Assembly: GCA_016743235.1 (NCBI GenBank)
Contig: VRZD01000019.1
Coordinates: forward strand, 62,001-126,000
Origin: Pantanalinema sp. GBBB05
GTDB taxonomy: Bacteria; Cyanobacteriota; Cyanobacteriia; Leptolyngbyales; Leptolyngbyaceae
Direction of reading: 5' to 3'
Length of the DNA stretch: 64,000 bases
Part shown: piece by piece, positions 51,791 to 61,325 of the stretch
Layout of the letters: every line of letters begins with the position of its first letter
Numbering within the stretch: position 1 is the first letter of the stretch
Notes under the pieces: model-generated
What the model was told of the DNA's origin: nothing
Seen by the model: the letters and a program-made list of their open reading frames with translations, nothing else
The model's database searches: none
Program-made: the position numbers and the translations under genes

Positions 51791-52786
51791 ATGGTTGCTC
51801 AAGTAAACTCACCAGCAACAAAAACTTTGGAAGTCGCAGATGATCCGCGTCTTTCTAGACAAGTGAAGGTATTTTTGAAAGAGTTGAATTCAGGGGGGGT
51901 GGCATTAGAGACGCTCCCTGCGATCGAAGCGCGTCAAGTTCTTGTGGATGCACAGGCTTCCGTTCCAGTGGATCTTTCGGGCATTGAAGAGTCTGAAAAA
52001 GTGATTACGGCTGATGAGTACACGATCGCACTCAACATCGTGCGACCAGAAGGTGCTAAAGGCATATTGCCTGTGTTTATCTTTATTCATGGCGGCGGTT
52101 GGGTGCTGGGCGATTACCCAACCCACAAACGGATGGTGCGCGATCTTGTGGTGCTTTCAGGTTTTGCGGGAGTCTTTGTCAACTACACGCGCACTCCAGA
52201 TGCTCAGTATCCCCAGGCAATCAATGAAATCTATGCCGCGACTAAATGGGTTGCCGAACATGGTGAAGAGATCGGGGTTGACGGCAAAAATCTAGCCGTG
52301 GTTGGCAACAGTGTGGGCGGCAATATGACAGCAGTCACAGCGTTGATGGCAAAAGCCAAAGGGGGACCCCATATTAAGTTGCAAATAATGATGTGGCCGA
52401 TCGTCGATGCTGATTTTGAAACTGAGTCTTATCACCAGTTTGGCGAGAAACGGTTTCTGACTACGCCGTTGATGAAATGGATGTATGACATGTACATCGC
52501 TGACCCAGAAAAGCGTCAAGATATCTATGCCTCTCCGCTACAGGCAACCATTGAGCAACTGCAAGGATTGCCCCCAGCGCTGATTCAGGTTGCAGAAAAC
52601 GACATCTTACGTGATGAAGGCGAAGCCTATGGACGCAAGTTGGATGAGGCTGGAGTAACCGTAACAACCGTACGTTACAACGGCATGATTCATGACTTCG
52701 GGCTGCTAAATGGTTTAGCCGAGCTTCCGGCAGTTCGTTCTCTGTTTGTCCAGGCAGCCGCTGAACTGAAGAAATATCTGCAATAG
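51791..52786 (+). CDS. Hormone-sensitive-lipase-type esterase
   Basis: 331 residues from ATG 51791 with AGGAG upstream. HGGGWVLGDYPTHKR oxyanion motif, GNSVGGNM nucleophile elbow, ENDILRDEGEAYG acid and GMIHDFGLLNG catalytic His, all diagnostic of the HSL (family IV) esterases. Confidence 0.92.
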   Translation: MVAQVNSPATKTLEVADDPRLSRQVKVFLKELNSGGVALETLPAIEARQVLVDAQASVPVDLSGIEESEKVITADEYTIALNIVRPEGAKGILPVFIFIHGGGWVLGDYPTHKRMVRDLVVLSGFAGVFVNYTRTPDAQYPQAINEIYAATKWVAEHGEEIGVDGKNLAVVGNSVGGNMTAVTALMAKAKGGPHIKLQIMMWPIVDADFETESYHQFGEKRFLTTPLMKWMYDMYIADPEKRQDIYASPLQATIEQLQGLPPALIQVAENDILRDEGEAYGRKLDEAGVTVTTVRYNGMIHDFGLLNGLAELPAVRSLFVQAAAELKKYLQ

Positions 52787-52980
52787 AAGATGACGCGGAG
52801 AAAGGGAGACGCAGAGAACCAGAAAATTGACAAAATCCCCACGTCTTTGTGCTCCCGTATCTCCGCGCCCATCTTTCCCCTAACTGTCGAGTACCTCCAT
52901 CTTTTCCGTTATGCCAAGCTCTCGGAAGTTGGCGTTCGCAAAGAGATTACTCAAGGACAAATGAAACCAATAAGAGAGAC

Positions 52981-53628
52981 ATGAATATCAACAAAAATGA
53001 CACTGCGATCGTTGTTATCGATCCACAAAACGATGTCTTAAGTGAAACAGGGGTTTCCTGGGATTTAGTCGGAGAAAGCGTCAAAAATAATCAGACTGTT
53101 GAGAATATTGAGCGTATCTTCAAAGCCGCCAAGCAAGGAGACTTTGAGGTGTTTATCTCCCCTCACTACTATTACCCCACTGACTATAACTGGAAGTTCG
53201 CCGGAACCCTGGAACAGATGATGCTTGGGGTTAAGGAGTTTACTCGCAGTGGACCCTTGACTCTCGATGGCTTTTCAGGATCGGGTGCTGATTGGCTCGA
53301 TCGCTACAAGCCCTTTATTGAGGATGGCAAAACGATCGTGGTCAGCCCTCATAAAGTCTATGGACCACAAAGTAACGACCTCGTTTTGCAACTGCGGAAG
53401 CGCAACCTGAGCAAAGTCATTCTGCTTGGCATGTTGGCAAATCTTTGTGTTGAAGCTCACCTGCGCGATTTAATTGAACAAGGATTTGAGGTACTTGTCG
53501 TTAAAGATGCCACGGCTGCCCCGCATCATCCAGATCTCGGCGACGGTTATCAGGCAGCATTGATTAACTTTGGGTATGTTGCCAACGCTGTTCTTTCTAC
53601 GGATGACGTTGTAGAAGCAATGGCATGA
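52981..53628 (+). CDS. Isochorismatase-family cysteine hydrolase
   Basis: 215 residues from ATG 52981. AIVVIDPQNDVLSE supplies the catalytic Asp, HKVYGPQSNDL the Lys region, and LLGMLANLCVEAHLRDLIEQG the nucleophilic Cys. Family hydrolyses isochorismate, nicotinamide or similar amides. Next gene (DUF302) follows by 18 bp. Confidence 0.9.
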   Translation: MNINKNDTAIVVIDPQNDVLSETGVSWDLVGESVKNNQTVENIERIFKAAKQGDFEVFISPHYYYPTDYNWKFAGTLEQMMLGVKEFTRSGPLTLDGFSGSGADWLDRYKPFIEDGKTIVVSPHKVYGPQSNDLVLQLRKRNLSKVILLGMLANLCVEAHLRDLIEQGFEVLVVKDATAAPHHPDLGDGYQAALINFGYVANAVLSTDDVVEAMA

Positions 53629-53646
53629 AGTCAAGGAGTTGTTCCT

Positions 53647-54036
53647 ATGAATGCAAATAATGGCGTCATCAGCCAGCTTAGCCCCTATTCAGTCACCGAA
53701 ACCATCGATCGATTAGCAGCCATCTTGCAGGCAAAAAGCATCACTATCTTTGCTCGTATTGATCAGCAAGCTGAAGCTGAAAAAGTTGGGCTGAGTTTAC
53801 GTCCGACACAGTTATTGCTATTTGGCAATCCGAAAGCCGGAACACCTCTCATGATCGCAGAACCGACGATCGCGCTGGATTTACCGCTGAAGGTGCTGGC
53901 ATGGGAATCGGCTGACGGTAACGTGTGGCTGAGTTACAACGATCCTCATTATTTACAACAGCGATTCTCGCTCTCCAATGAATTGCTTAAGAACATCGCT
54001 ATCATTACACCTTTAATTGATCAAGCACTTCTCTAA
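53647..54036 (+). CDS. DUF302 protein
   Basis: 129 residues: SVTETIDRLAAILQAKSITIFARIDQ, QLLLFGNPKAGTPLM, DLPLKVLAWESADGNVWLSY. DUF302 folds are small alpha/beta proteins often near redox or detoxification genes; no reaction known. AAGGAG precedes ATG 53647. Confidence 0.92.
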   Translation: MNANNGVISQLSPYSVTETIDRLAAILQAKSITIFARIDQQAEAEKVGLSLRPTQLLLFGNPKAGTPLMIAEPTIALDLPLKVLAWESADGNVWLSYNDPHYLQQRFSLSNELLKNIAIITPLIDQALL

Positions 54037-54112
54037 GCACCTCACGCTGCCAACAAATAGTGGAGTTGCATGATTCGTTTGCCTTTCTCAATTATTGCTA
54101 GGAAGCTCGACC

Positions 54113-55114
54113 ATGAACAAATCAGGTCTAAAATTTGCTGTCTTGAAAGCCAAATGCAGCCCTGTTCCCGCCTCCTTTTTTGGCATAATTCTAGGTCTAG
54201 TGGGGTTGGGTAACTGCTGGCGAGTCGCCGCTAAAATCTGGTACTTGCCTGCCTGGATTGGTGAAGCAATTATGCTGTTGGCGATCGCAATTTGGCTCAT
54301 GTTGCTGTTGCTCTATGTCAGTAAATGGCTGTGGGTGCGAGAAGAGGCTCTGGCTGAGTTTGAGCATCCCATTCTGTGTTGCTTCATCGGATTGGTGCCT
54401 GTATCTACGGTACTGGTGGCATTGGCGATCGCGCCTTATTTCCGTTCGATCGCCGTCGCGTTATTCGTCGTTGGTGCGATCAGTCAGTTGAGTTTTGGCG
54501 TGTATCGTTCTGGTCAGCTCTGGATGGGCGGACGCAACCCAGAAACAACCACACCTGTGCTTTATCTGCCCACTGTCGCAGGTGGTTTTGTGAGTGCGAT
54601 CGGTGCCAGTGCCCTTGGTTATCGAGAGTGGGGCGTGTTGTTTTTTGGGATGGGAATGTTCTCGTGGCTGGCGCTAGAGTCGATCATCATCCAACGTCTG
54701 TACTTGTTGGACAGCTTGCCCAAACCCTTGCGTCCAACGCTAGGCATTCAACTGGCACCACCCGTTGTCGGCTGCGTTGCCTACCTAAGCATCACCAGCG
54801 GTTATCCCGACACCTTCGCCCACATCCTCTTCGGCTATGGTATGTTGCAAGCGTTGATTCTACTAAGACTCATGTCCTGGTTGTTTCAACAACCCTTTGC
54901 TGCCTCCTACTGGGCATTTACCTTTGGTATTGCAGCCCTAGCTTTGTCAGCGTTGCGCCTGGTTGAACGTGGTATGACCGGAGCGATGGCAGGGTTAGCA
55001 GTGCTGTTATTTATCGGTGCAAATATCGCGATCGGTAGCACTGCTGTGGGGACAGTACGATTGTTGCTGCATGGCAAACTTCTACCGCCATCGATACCTG
55101 TAAAATCTGCCTAA
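54113..55114 (+). CDS. TDT/SLAC1-type transporter (TehA-like)
   Basis: 333 residues, about ten hydrophobic segments, start ATG 54113 with AGGA upstream. PASFFGIILGLVGLGNCWR near the N-terminus, the GxxxxxxSxxxxR pattern in the middle and the pore-lining Phe/Gly residues resemble the tellurite-resistance/dicarboxylate and SLAC1 anion channel family. Likely exports or leaks small anions. Confidence 0.87.
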   Translation: MNKSGLKFAVLKAKCSPVPASFFGIILGLVGLGNCWRVAAKIWYLPAWIGEAIMLLAIAIWLMLLLLYVSKWLWVREEALAEFEHPILCCFIGLVPVSTVLVALAIAPYFRSIAVALFVVGAISQLSFGVYRSGQLWMGGRNPETTTPVLYLPTVAGGFVSAIGASALGYREWGVLFFGMGMFSWLALESIIIQRLYLLDSLPKPLRPTLGIQLAPPVVGCVAYLSITSGYPDTFAHILFGYGMLQALILLRLMSWLFQQPFAASYWAFTFGIAALALSALRLVERGMTGAMAGLAVLLFIGANIAIGSTAVGTVRLLLHGKLLPPSIPVKSA

Positions 55115-55251
55115 ACTTAATTGGCTTATCTGAGTGATGACTGGAGCTATTATGGTACTTGAAGTACACCGAGCTATCCGACCCACATTTAAAGAACGAT
55201 CGCCCTTGCGCCCCAGTACGGTCTAACCATTCTTCCTCCAAACTAAATACC

Positions 55252-56355
55252 ATGAAAAACCGAAAAATTGGCGTAGGGATCATTGGTGTGCATCCCTCCC
55301 GTGGATGGGCGATGACTGCTCACATCCCTGCTCTACAAGCAGCACCTGATTTTGAAGTCGTTGCGCTGACAAACTCAAATTTAGATGTGGCAAACGAAGC
55401 TGCACTCAAATTTAATGTGCCTCATGCCTTTCAAAGCCACGAGGATTTGTTAGTGCATCCAGACGTGGATCTGGTTGTTGTCACAGTTAAAGTACCCTAT
55501 CACTTTAAATTGGTAAGTGCTGCAATTCGAGCTGGTAAATCGGTCTATTGTGAATGGCCACTGGGGAATGGGCTACAAGAGGCAATTGAGCTAGAGCAAC
55601 TCGCTCAAGAATACAAAGTTCACGCGGTAGTAGGGCTGCAATCTCGTGCCATGCCAGAGATAAATTTCATTCGAGATTTGCTCCGCGACGGTTATGTTGG
55701 TGAGGTTTTATCTACTTCCCTAATTGGGTCAGGAATTATCGGTGGAGCAACCATTCCTGAACAATTTGCCTACACCTTAAATCCTAAAAACGGTGCTGGC
55801 ATGATCAATGTTGCCTTTGCCCATGCGATCGATTCTGTAAGTTATGTGCTGAACTCCAGTTTAAATGAGGTGATGGCAACTTTGGATACCAGAAGAAAGA
55901 CGGTGCAGATTGTTGAAACAGGCGCTATGGCTGCAATGGAAACACCCGATCAAATTGTCATCAGCGGCAGAATGACAAGTGGCACTGTGATTTCTGCCCA
56001 TTTTCGAGGCGGTCTATCGCGCGGCAGTAATTTTAGATTGGAGATTAATGGAACCGAGGGCGATTTAATTGTTACCAGTTCACTAGGCTATCCTGGCGTT
56101 GGTGAAACGAAAGTTCAAGGTGCTCAAGGCAATGAGGCTGTTGTGCGAGACCTTGATATTCCACAAAACTATGTAACGGCAAATGCAGAGATAGGGGTAA
56201 TTGCAGCAACAGTTTTCAACAACTATGCCCTTCTCGCAGGTGATCTCAAAAACGGCACACAAACGGCACCTTCATTTGCAGATGCTGTGACTTTGCATCA
56301 TGTCATCGACGTTATAGAACAGTCGGCTGCAACTGGTAGTAGGCAACATTTCTAA
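55252..56355 (+). CDS. Gfo/Idh/MocA-family oxidoreductase
   Basis: 367 residues from ATG 55252. N-terminal Rossmann GVGIIGVHPSRGWAMTAHIPAL, the EKPL-type motif as CEWPLGNGLQEA (Lys replaced by Trp), and the C-terminal sheet domain with HAIDSVSYVL. Resembles fungal-type galactose/lactose regulators and inositol dehydrogenase-like proteins. The unusual EWP instead of EKP raises doubt about catalysis, since that Lys is normally catalytic. Confidence 0.88.
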   Translation: MKNRKIGVGIIGVHPSRGWAMTAHIPALQAAPDFEVVALTNSNLDVANEAALKFNVPHAFQSHEDLLVHPDVDLVVVTVKVPYHFKLVSAAIRAGKSVYCEWPLGNGLQEAIELEQLAQEYKVHAVVGLQSRAMPEINFIRDLLRDGYVGEVLSTSLIGSGIIGGATIPEQFAYTLNPKNGAGMINVAFAHAIDSVSYVLNSSLNEVMATLDTRRKTVQIVETGAMAAMETPDQIVISGRMTSGTVISAHFRGGLSRGSNFRLEINGTEGDLIVTSSLGYPGVGETKVQGAQGNEAVVRDLDIPQNYVTANAEIGVIAATVFNNYALLAGDLKNGTQTAPSFADAVTLHHVIDVIEQSAATGSRQHF

Positions 56356-56542
56356 CTTGAGATTTCCAAAGGAGATAATCAGCGGGTGATCTAATAGACT
56401 CTTCTATTACTGATGCTGTTGGCGAATGTACTACAGCGAATTTGGGATTAAACAAGAAGATGAATCATCTGCTAACGCAGCAAAGCGAGAAATACGAGTA
56501 TGAGCATGAGGGGCGGCTCAGGAGGATAGCGACCCGGCAAAG

Positions 56543-57018
56543 TTGGGGTTATTGTGGACGACGGAATGGTTGCTCAATTTACGCACACTAGGACAAATGC
56601 GTGAGTTCTTTGACCACGTTTTGAATCATTCCCTATTGATTCAAATGTTTCCTGATTATTTGAATGGCTTTATTTTGGCGCTTAACTTTGCCCCTCGCAT
56701 CAGTCGCTTTGTCGTGGAGCTATTGAGCAAGTTGTTTGCCTCAGTACCCGACTCGGTGCTGTTGCCCTGCTACCCAGTTTGGTACTACGTCTGCGATCGC
56801 ACGTCCCCCTATTACAAACCTTGATCAAAGAGGCTGCCGCCAGTTTTCCTGCGAATCTGTCTGGCTTTCAGAACTGGATCCCGTTCTGGTACGCCCAACC
56901 TACAACTACTGACACCTCCGATGCCACAACCTCTGCCAGTGAGCAAGAAATTCACCAACTGCTGCTGCAATATCCAGAATCAATGCAGGCGATCGCAGAG
57001 CTAATGGGATTTACTTAA
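56543..57018 (+). pseudogene. Frameshifted gene remnant of unknown family
   Basis: One frame (56543-56824) reads LGQMREFFDHVLNHSLLIQMF and LNFAPRISRFVVELLSKLF; the next frame (to 57018) reads SLVLRLRSHVPLLQTLIKEA, FPANLSGFQNWIPFWYAQP and EIHQLLLQYPESMQAIAELM. Both look like parts of one helical protein joined by a frameshift near 56740-56790. No match comes to mind. Confidence 0.4.
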
Positions 57019-57514
57019 CCTCCAATTTCAATCCGGTATGCTCCCACCGCCACACGAGACCGTCCTCTGGATCGTTCACTTCTCCAACCCAGCGGAAGCT
57101 ACACTTGGTGAGAACTCGGGTTGAAGCATTTTCCTCAGGTCGCGTGTGGGCACAGACTAACCGCACTTGAGGACTCTTCAAGGCATGCTGGGTCAGTGCT
57201 TCTGCTGCTTCAGTGGCATACCCACGCCCTTGTTGATCTGCATTGACACTGTAGGCGATTTCAACGACTCCATCGGAACTGGGCGGACCTTTATACCCAC
57301 AGATGCCAATGACAGCACTGCTGGTTTTAAGCACGATCGCGAAGCCATGCGTCCACGGGTCTGGGGATGGGGCAGCCCGGAGCTGTGCGATCCAGTCTGG
57401 GGAAACCTCAGCTTGATCTGCGGGACTCATTGCCTCAATCTGGGCGAGAACCGCTTCGGTCGATTGCAGCACCAGGCGGAGATGTACGGTCTCAAGTTCC
57501 ATCGGATTAGACAT
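57011..57514 (-). CDS. GNAT acetyltransferase, RimJ/RimL-like (copy 2)
   Basis: 167 residues, MSNPMELETVHLRLVLQ at the start and VNADQQGRGYATEAAEALTQH at the acetyl-CoA loop. Very close paralogue of 30191-30685, same order and spacing relative to the GFA gene. Its end overlaps the neighbouring remnant by 8 bp. Confidence 0.88.
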   Translation of the reverse strand: MSNPMELETVHLRLVLQSTEAVLAQIEAMSPADQAEVSPDWIAQLRAAPSPDPWTHGFAIVLKTSSAVIGICGYKGPPSSDGVVEIAYSVNADQQGRGYATEAAEALTQHALKSPQVRLVCAHTRPEENASTRVLTKCSFRWVGEVNDPEDGLVWRWEHTGLKLEVK

Positions 57515-57523
57515 GTTCTTGCT

Positions 57524-57943
57524 CTACCATGACTCTGGATACTCAGCGTGGGTTGGCAACCCGCCACTAGGACATCCCCACGGCGCTCTCGATATCCAGA
57601 AGATGTGATCGGTCGGAGTGATAGGCGGGGCTGTATCCAACGAGCCAGCGGGAATCACCATGATCTGACCGTTGCGCGTTAGACGTGGGACTGGGCACCC
57701 ACAATGACTGCAAAACCATTTGCTAAAGCTCTTAGCCGTCGGTAGGTCATACCGGGTGATGATATTCTCCCCAGAGAGCCAGCGAAACTGGCTCGGGTCA
57801 ACGGTGAGATTAGTGGCATGACCTGTGCCCGTACCTTTGCGGCACCGTGAGCAATGGCAATGAGCCATCTTCTGAAAGGGTGGGTTCACCTCAAAGGTCA
57901 CCGTTCCGCAAAGGCAACCACCGTGAATGCTGGATTGATTCAT
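57524..57943 (-). CDS. GFA/DUF636 zinc protein, copy 2
   Basis: 139 residues with the same Cys motifs (GGCLCGTV, HCHCSRCRKGTG, WFCSHCGCPV) as copy 1 at 30694-31113, differing at a small number of positions, including WISRAPWGCPSGG near the end. Same GGAGAG Shine-Dalgarno. Confidence 0.9.
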   Translation of the reverse strand: MNQSSIHGGCLCGTVTFEVNPPFQKMAHCHCSRCRKGTGTGHATNLTVDPSQFRWLSGENIITRYDLPTAKSFSKWFCSHCGCPVPRLTRNGQIMVIPAGSLDTAPPITPTDHIFWISRAPWGCPSGGLPTHAEYPESW

Positions 57944-58304
57944 CTACTCTCTCCGATCGTCTAATTATTCTGCTTCAACTGCCGCAGATAACTTTTCGAA
58001 CTTAATCTGTGTGCAAACAGCTGATTAGCTAACAGGCATATACTTGATATTTTCTATCCCAACCATAACTCCTCGTGTACTGCCTCGCACTGCCAGCCGT
58101 CGATCTTGCTACCCCTGGCTCAATTCCCGCTCAATCTTGTTGAGGATAGCGGTAGCTTTGCTGATCTCCAAAGGGCATACCGCCTCCCTGATCTGTTCTG
58201 CACCAGCCGCCAACACCACAAATACTGGCTCAACCCGTTGCTGAGCAGTATCCAAGTTTTCCTATATTAAGGATCGAGCAATTTGTCCGCTGACTGAGCC
58301 ACCA
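57944..58304. other. Gap; first 200 bp duplicate 31114-31320
   Basis: CTCTCCGATCG, CTGATTAGCTAAC, and CCCGCTCAATCT-type matches occur in the same order in both copies, so the duplicated segment is about 1.1 kb. No gene in the remaining 150 bp. Confidence 0.65.
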
Positions 58305-59090
58305 ATGCCAGACTCTTTTCTCCTGCACTTACCCACTGCTCCCACTATTCCGATTGTCGCCAGCGTACCTCATAGTGGATTGCTTATACCAAAGGAGATC
58401 CTCGGCACACTAGAAGCTTCTCACCAGTACTATTTACCCAATCAAGATTGGCATCTCGACAAACTCTATGATTTTCTGCCCCATTTAGGCATTACTGTCC
58501 TGCAAGCTATCTATAGCCGTTACGTGGTTGACCTCAATCGATCGCTTCAGGAACCCCTCCTGGGTAACTTTTGGCAATCGGTTGTTGCCGAAACGACGGC
58601 GTTCAACACAGCAATTTATCGAACTCCACCTTCAAGAGAGGAGGTTGAGCAGCGAGTTGAGCAATACTATCGTCCCTATCACCAACAGCTTCAAACTCTG
58701 CTGAACGAGAAGATTGAGCAATTTGGTAAGGTGTATTTGCTGGATTTACACAGTTTCCTGGGATTAATTGAGGATAAAATTTGTTTGGGGAACGGAAATG
58801 GGGCAACCTGTTCTGAACAATTTATTTCTGTCGTTGAGACTGCCTTTTGCTCACAGGGTTATCAGGTTGTTCGCAATAAAGCGTTTAGTGGTGGGTACAT
58901 CACACGGTACTACGGTCAGATGCCGCAGGTTGAGGCGCTACAAATTGAAGTCCGTTACCCGGTTTATCTGGATGTGAATCAACTGGATCGCGCTTCTGTC
59001 CCGAATTGGCAGGTGCCAGAGTTTGATGATGCGAAGCGCAAGTTTGAATCAACTTTCGAGCAGATTACTCAAACTCTAGTCGCTGCTTAA
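58305..59090 (+). CDS. N-formylglutamate amidohydrolase family protein
   Basis: 261 residues. VASVPHSGLLIPKEI near the N-terminus, YVVDLNRSLQE, VYLLDLHSFLG with metal-binding residues, and FSGGYITRYYGQM are the family motifs (HutG/FGase). Hydrolyses N-formylglutamate or related formyl-amino acids. Convergent with the Ro60 gene downstream. Confidence 0.9.
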   Translation: MPDSFLLHLPTAPTIPIVASVPHSGLLIPKEILGTLEASHQYYLPNQDWHLDKLYDFLPHLGITVLQAIYSRYVVDLNRSLQEPLLGNFWQSVVAETTAFNTAIYRTPPSREEVEQRVEQYYRPYHQQLQTLLNEKIEQFGKVYLLDLHSFLGLIEDKICLGNGNGATCSEQFISVVETAFCSQGYQVVRNKAFSGGYITRYYGQMPQVEALQIEVRYPVYLDVNQLDRASVPNWQVPEFDDAKRKFESTFEQITQTLVAA

Positions 59091-59167
59091 CTTCCCCATT
59101 TCTCATCAGTTTGAACCACAAATTGGGAGTCCTTTCGGTGAAAAGGATACTCCCAACTTCAAGCCAG

Positions 59168-60772
59168 TCAAAGCTCTCCTGCTGCAATCATCTGGATCAA
59201 CCGAGGGGTTCCCGGATCAAATCCGGCAATATCCCACGACATTGAATCTTGTGGATCAACCAGCGAGATATTGTAGGGAGCCAGGGTGACGTAAACCGCT
59301 TTTGCCCCAGGATTCACCTTGCGGCGGTACTCGGCTAACGCTTGGCTCGGATGCTTGCGCCCTGCCCAGCTTTCACAGTCCGTCCAGAAGCAGAACACAT
59401 CTGCCTTGAACTTGTGCTTGATTGCCCAGTCATAGGCAACAGACGCATCCGTTCCCCCAAAGTTCTGGTTGCTGGCTTTGGCGATCGCATCTCCAAATGA
59501 ATCTCGTGCTGTAATTTTCAGATCGCGGAAATCGGTGGCAAATCCGCGAATGACATAGTGCGGTTCGGCTTTTGCCGTTGCCAGTGCCATCGTCGTAGCA
59601 ATCTCACAGCAGGTTAGCCCGATCGAACTCACGCTGTAATAGGACATGGAACCGGAAACATCGATCGCGTGCAAAAACACCTTGCCTGTAGGCTGCATCA
59701 CCTCAAAGGAGAGTTCCAGAGCTTGCTCCAAAATATCCACAATCCGAGGAACAGGTTGCCAAGTTTTCTGGCTGCGTCCCAAGTGCCCACCGGATTGATA
59801 GGTCTTCAGAGCTTTCAAGACATCGATCGGGTGAATGCGTCCTTTCCGCAGATGCTCCGCACTGTTGAGGACTTTCGCAACCCGCTTCATGTTGTCGCGG
59901 TTATCAGCCGTCAATACACCCAGTTCGGTTAACGATCCCAGGTTTCGCAGCAACGCTCCGATCGGCATATCGTTGAACAACAGTTGCCAGGCTCGCTTGT
60001 CCATCTTGCCCACAGGGGCTGCCATTTCATGCGTTAACCGACCTTTGGCGATCGCCTCATGAGTTCTGTCAGGATGGCGCTTCAGCCACTCGTACCACCA
60101 GATTTGAGCCAGTGCATCTGAGGGAATTTCCTGGGGTAGGTTCTCCCAACCTTGAATCACCCACTGAAACAACTGGTTGTGGTCTTCCGTTAGCGGTTTA
60201 ACGTGAAATAGTCGCAGTGCATCCCGGTGAGAAAACCCTTGACGCTGCTGATATTTCAGCAGTTGGTATGCCAATCCTTTCGCATCGGGGTTCGACAACC
60301 AGGACTTACCCACCTCGCGAATAATCTTGCCAAACCCACGCATTGCTTTGGTGTAGCTCAACCATTCGTAGAAATGGCTTCCCGTTCTTACCACTTGAGG
60401 AAAAATCGACTGAAAAGCGTGCTTGGCTTCCACCGGCTCACCCATCGACAGCAACACTAACGCCAACAGCGGCGCACTGTTATTGATTGCCCGTCCATCA
60501 CTGGCATACAGGATCTCGGAAGCAACCCGATCGGGATTGAGGGCGATCGCCTGTTTCAAGACTTCGACAAATTCCCCCGTCAACTCCTGCTTGCCAGCGT
60601 AGTAAGCCCCTTGAGCCGTTCCAATCAACAGGCAGCGACGTAGCACACTCCAGATATCGGCTTTGAACATCCAGCCACCGGAATGTCCCTGAATCATGTC
60701 TGCTTCCCGACCCGGAATCGGTTGGCTTTGCGGTGTCTGCGTTTTGTTCTGTACGAAAAACTTGTAAGTCAT
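59168..60772 (-). CDS. rsr: Ro60/Rsr ortholog: TROVE and vWA domains
   Basis: 534 residues from ATG 60772 (MTYKFFVQNKTQTPQSQPIPG). Canonical TROVE: GWMFKADIWSVLRRCLLIGTA, FVEVLKQAIALNPDRVASEIL, HFYEWLSYTKAMRGFGKII, and WKxxP-region equivalents; vWA MIDAS DVSGSMS near residue 370, GGTD with the Thr, and WTDCESW. This is the bacterial Ro type that binds Y RNAs and structured RNA and can tether PNPase. Two tRNA-like genes with a shared insertion lie just upstream (60.81-61.06 kb), at the usual Y RNA position. Confidence 0.95.
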   Translation of the reverse strand: MTYKFFVQNKTQTPQSQPIPGREADMIQGHSGGWMFKADIWSVLRRCLLIGTAQGAYYAGKQELTGEFVEVLKQAIALNPDRVASEILYASDGRAINNSAPLLALVLLSMGEPVEAKHAFQSIFPQVVRTGSHFYEWLSYTKAMRGFGKIIREVGKSWLSNPDAKGLAYQLLKYQQRQGFSHRDALRLFHVKPLTEDHNQLFQWVIQGWENLPQEIPSDALAQIWWYEWLKRHPDRTHEAIAKGRLTHEMAAPVGKMDKRAWQLLFNDMPIGALLRNLGSLTELGVLTADNRDNMKRVAKVLNSAEHLRKGRIHPIDVLKALKTYQSGGHLGRSQKTWQPVPRIVDILEQALELSFEVMQPTGKVFLHAIDVSGSMSYYSVSSIGLTCCEIATTMALATAKAEPHYVIRGFATDFRDLKITARDSFGDAIAKASNQNFGGTDASVAYDWAIKHKFKADVFCFWTDCESWAGRKHPSQALAEYRRKVNPGAKAVYVTLAPYNISLVDPQDSMSWDIAGFDPGTPRLIQMIAAGEL

Positions 60773-60807
60773 CACAACCTCCAGCCCGTCAGGGCAACGT
60801 TTGGAAA

Positions 60808-60930
60808 TTGGCAGGGTGGGAGTTGCACCCACATCACCCGCTTGGAAGGCGATAACCCTCATTCGTCGTCCCTTTCGGGCAAGGTGTGAACAAGGATGTT
60901 TTAGGCGTTCTACTGTTAAACTACCTGCCA
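60808..60930 (-). tRNA. tRNA-Gly(UCC)-like gene with an intervening sequence
   Basis: Acceptor TGGCAGG/CCTGCCA, D-arm GTTT/GAAC, T-arm GTGGG-TGCAACT-CCCAC, and CTTCCAA as candidate anticodon loop. Between D-arm and anticodon about 50 extra nt occur, including a 34-bp block (60849-60882) identical to one in the next gene. Within it CCC-GAAA-GGG forms a tetraloop hairpin, and CCTTGTTC/GAATGAGG a second stem. Total 123 nt. No CCA. Confidence 0.6.
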
Positions 60931-60939
60931 GTGTTTGGT

Positions 60940-61062
60940 GTAGCGGCGCGGGGCTTGCACCCGCATCTCCGGCGATTAAGGGGGGAGTCGTCCAAAGCGA
61001 TAACCCTCATTCGTCGTCCCTTTCGGGCAATGGTTGGCGCTCTACGATTGAGCTAGCCGCCA
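60940..61062 (-). tRNA. tRNA-like gene with the same intervening sequence
   Basis: Acceptor TGGCGGC/GCCGCTA, D-arm GCTC/GAGC, T-arm GCGGG-TGCAAGC-CCCGC, then CACCA. The 34-bp block lies at 60997-61030. Downstream of it TCG-CTTTGGA-CGA could be an anticodon arm and CTCC...GGAG a long variable arm; isotype not assignable. Also 123 nt, like its neighbour. Confidence 0.5.
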
Positions 61063-61325
61063 CATGGTTGAAAGTTGGGGGGTAGGAGGTGAGAAGCGTT
61101 TTCTCGCCTCCGTTCCCTTGGATGAATCCAGAATAGGCGGTTCATCTTCCCCCAGGCGAATCGGCATAAAAACGGCTGAAAGATTTGCTCCATAGAGGTT
61201 TTGAAGCTAGGGGAATGGTTGAACCGGGGGAATTCCCCTAGCTTCTGGGGGAAAATGTGAGTTAGAACCGTGAGACATACTTAATTTGTCTCGAAATTCC
61301 TCTTACAGCATCAATTCCCTTACCG
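61063..61325. other. Intergenic region with a 14-bp hairpin
   Basis: GAAGCTAGGGGAAT and ATTCCCCTAGCTTC (61203-61245) form a perfect 14-bp stem with a 15-nt loop. It lies about 80 bp upstream of the NACHT gene and may be a regulatory or dispersed element. No gene. Confidence 0.6.
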
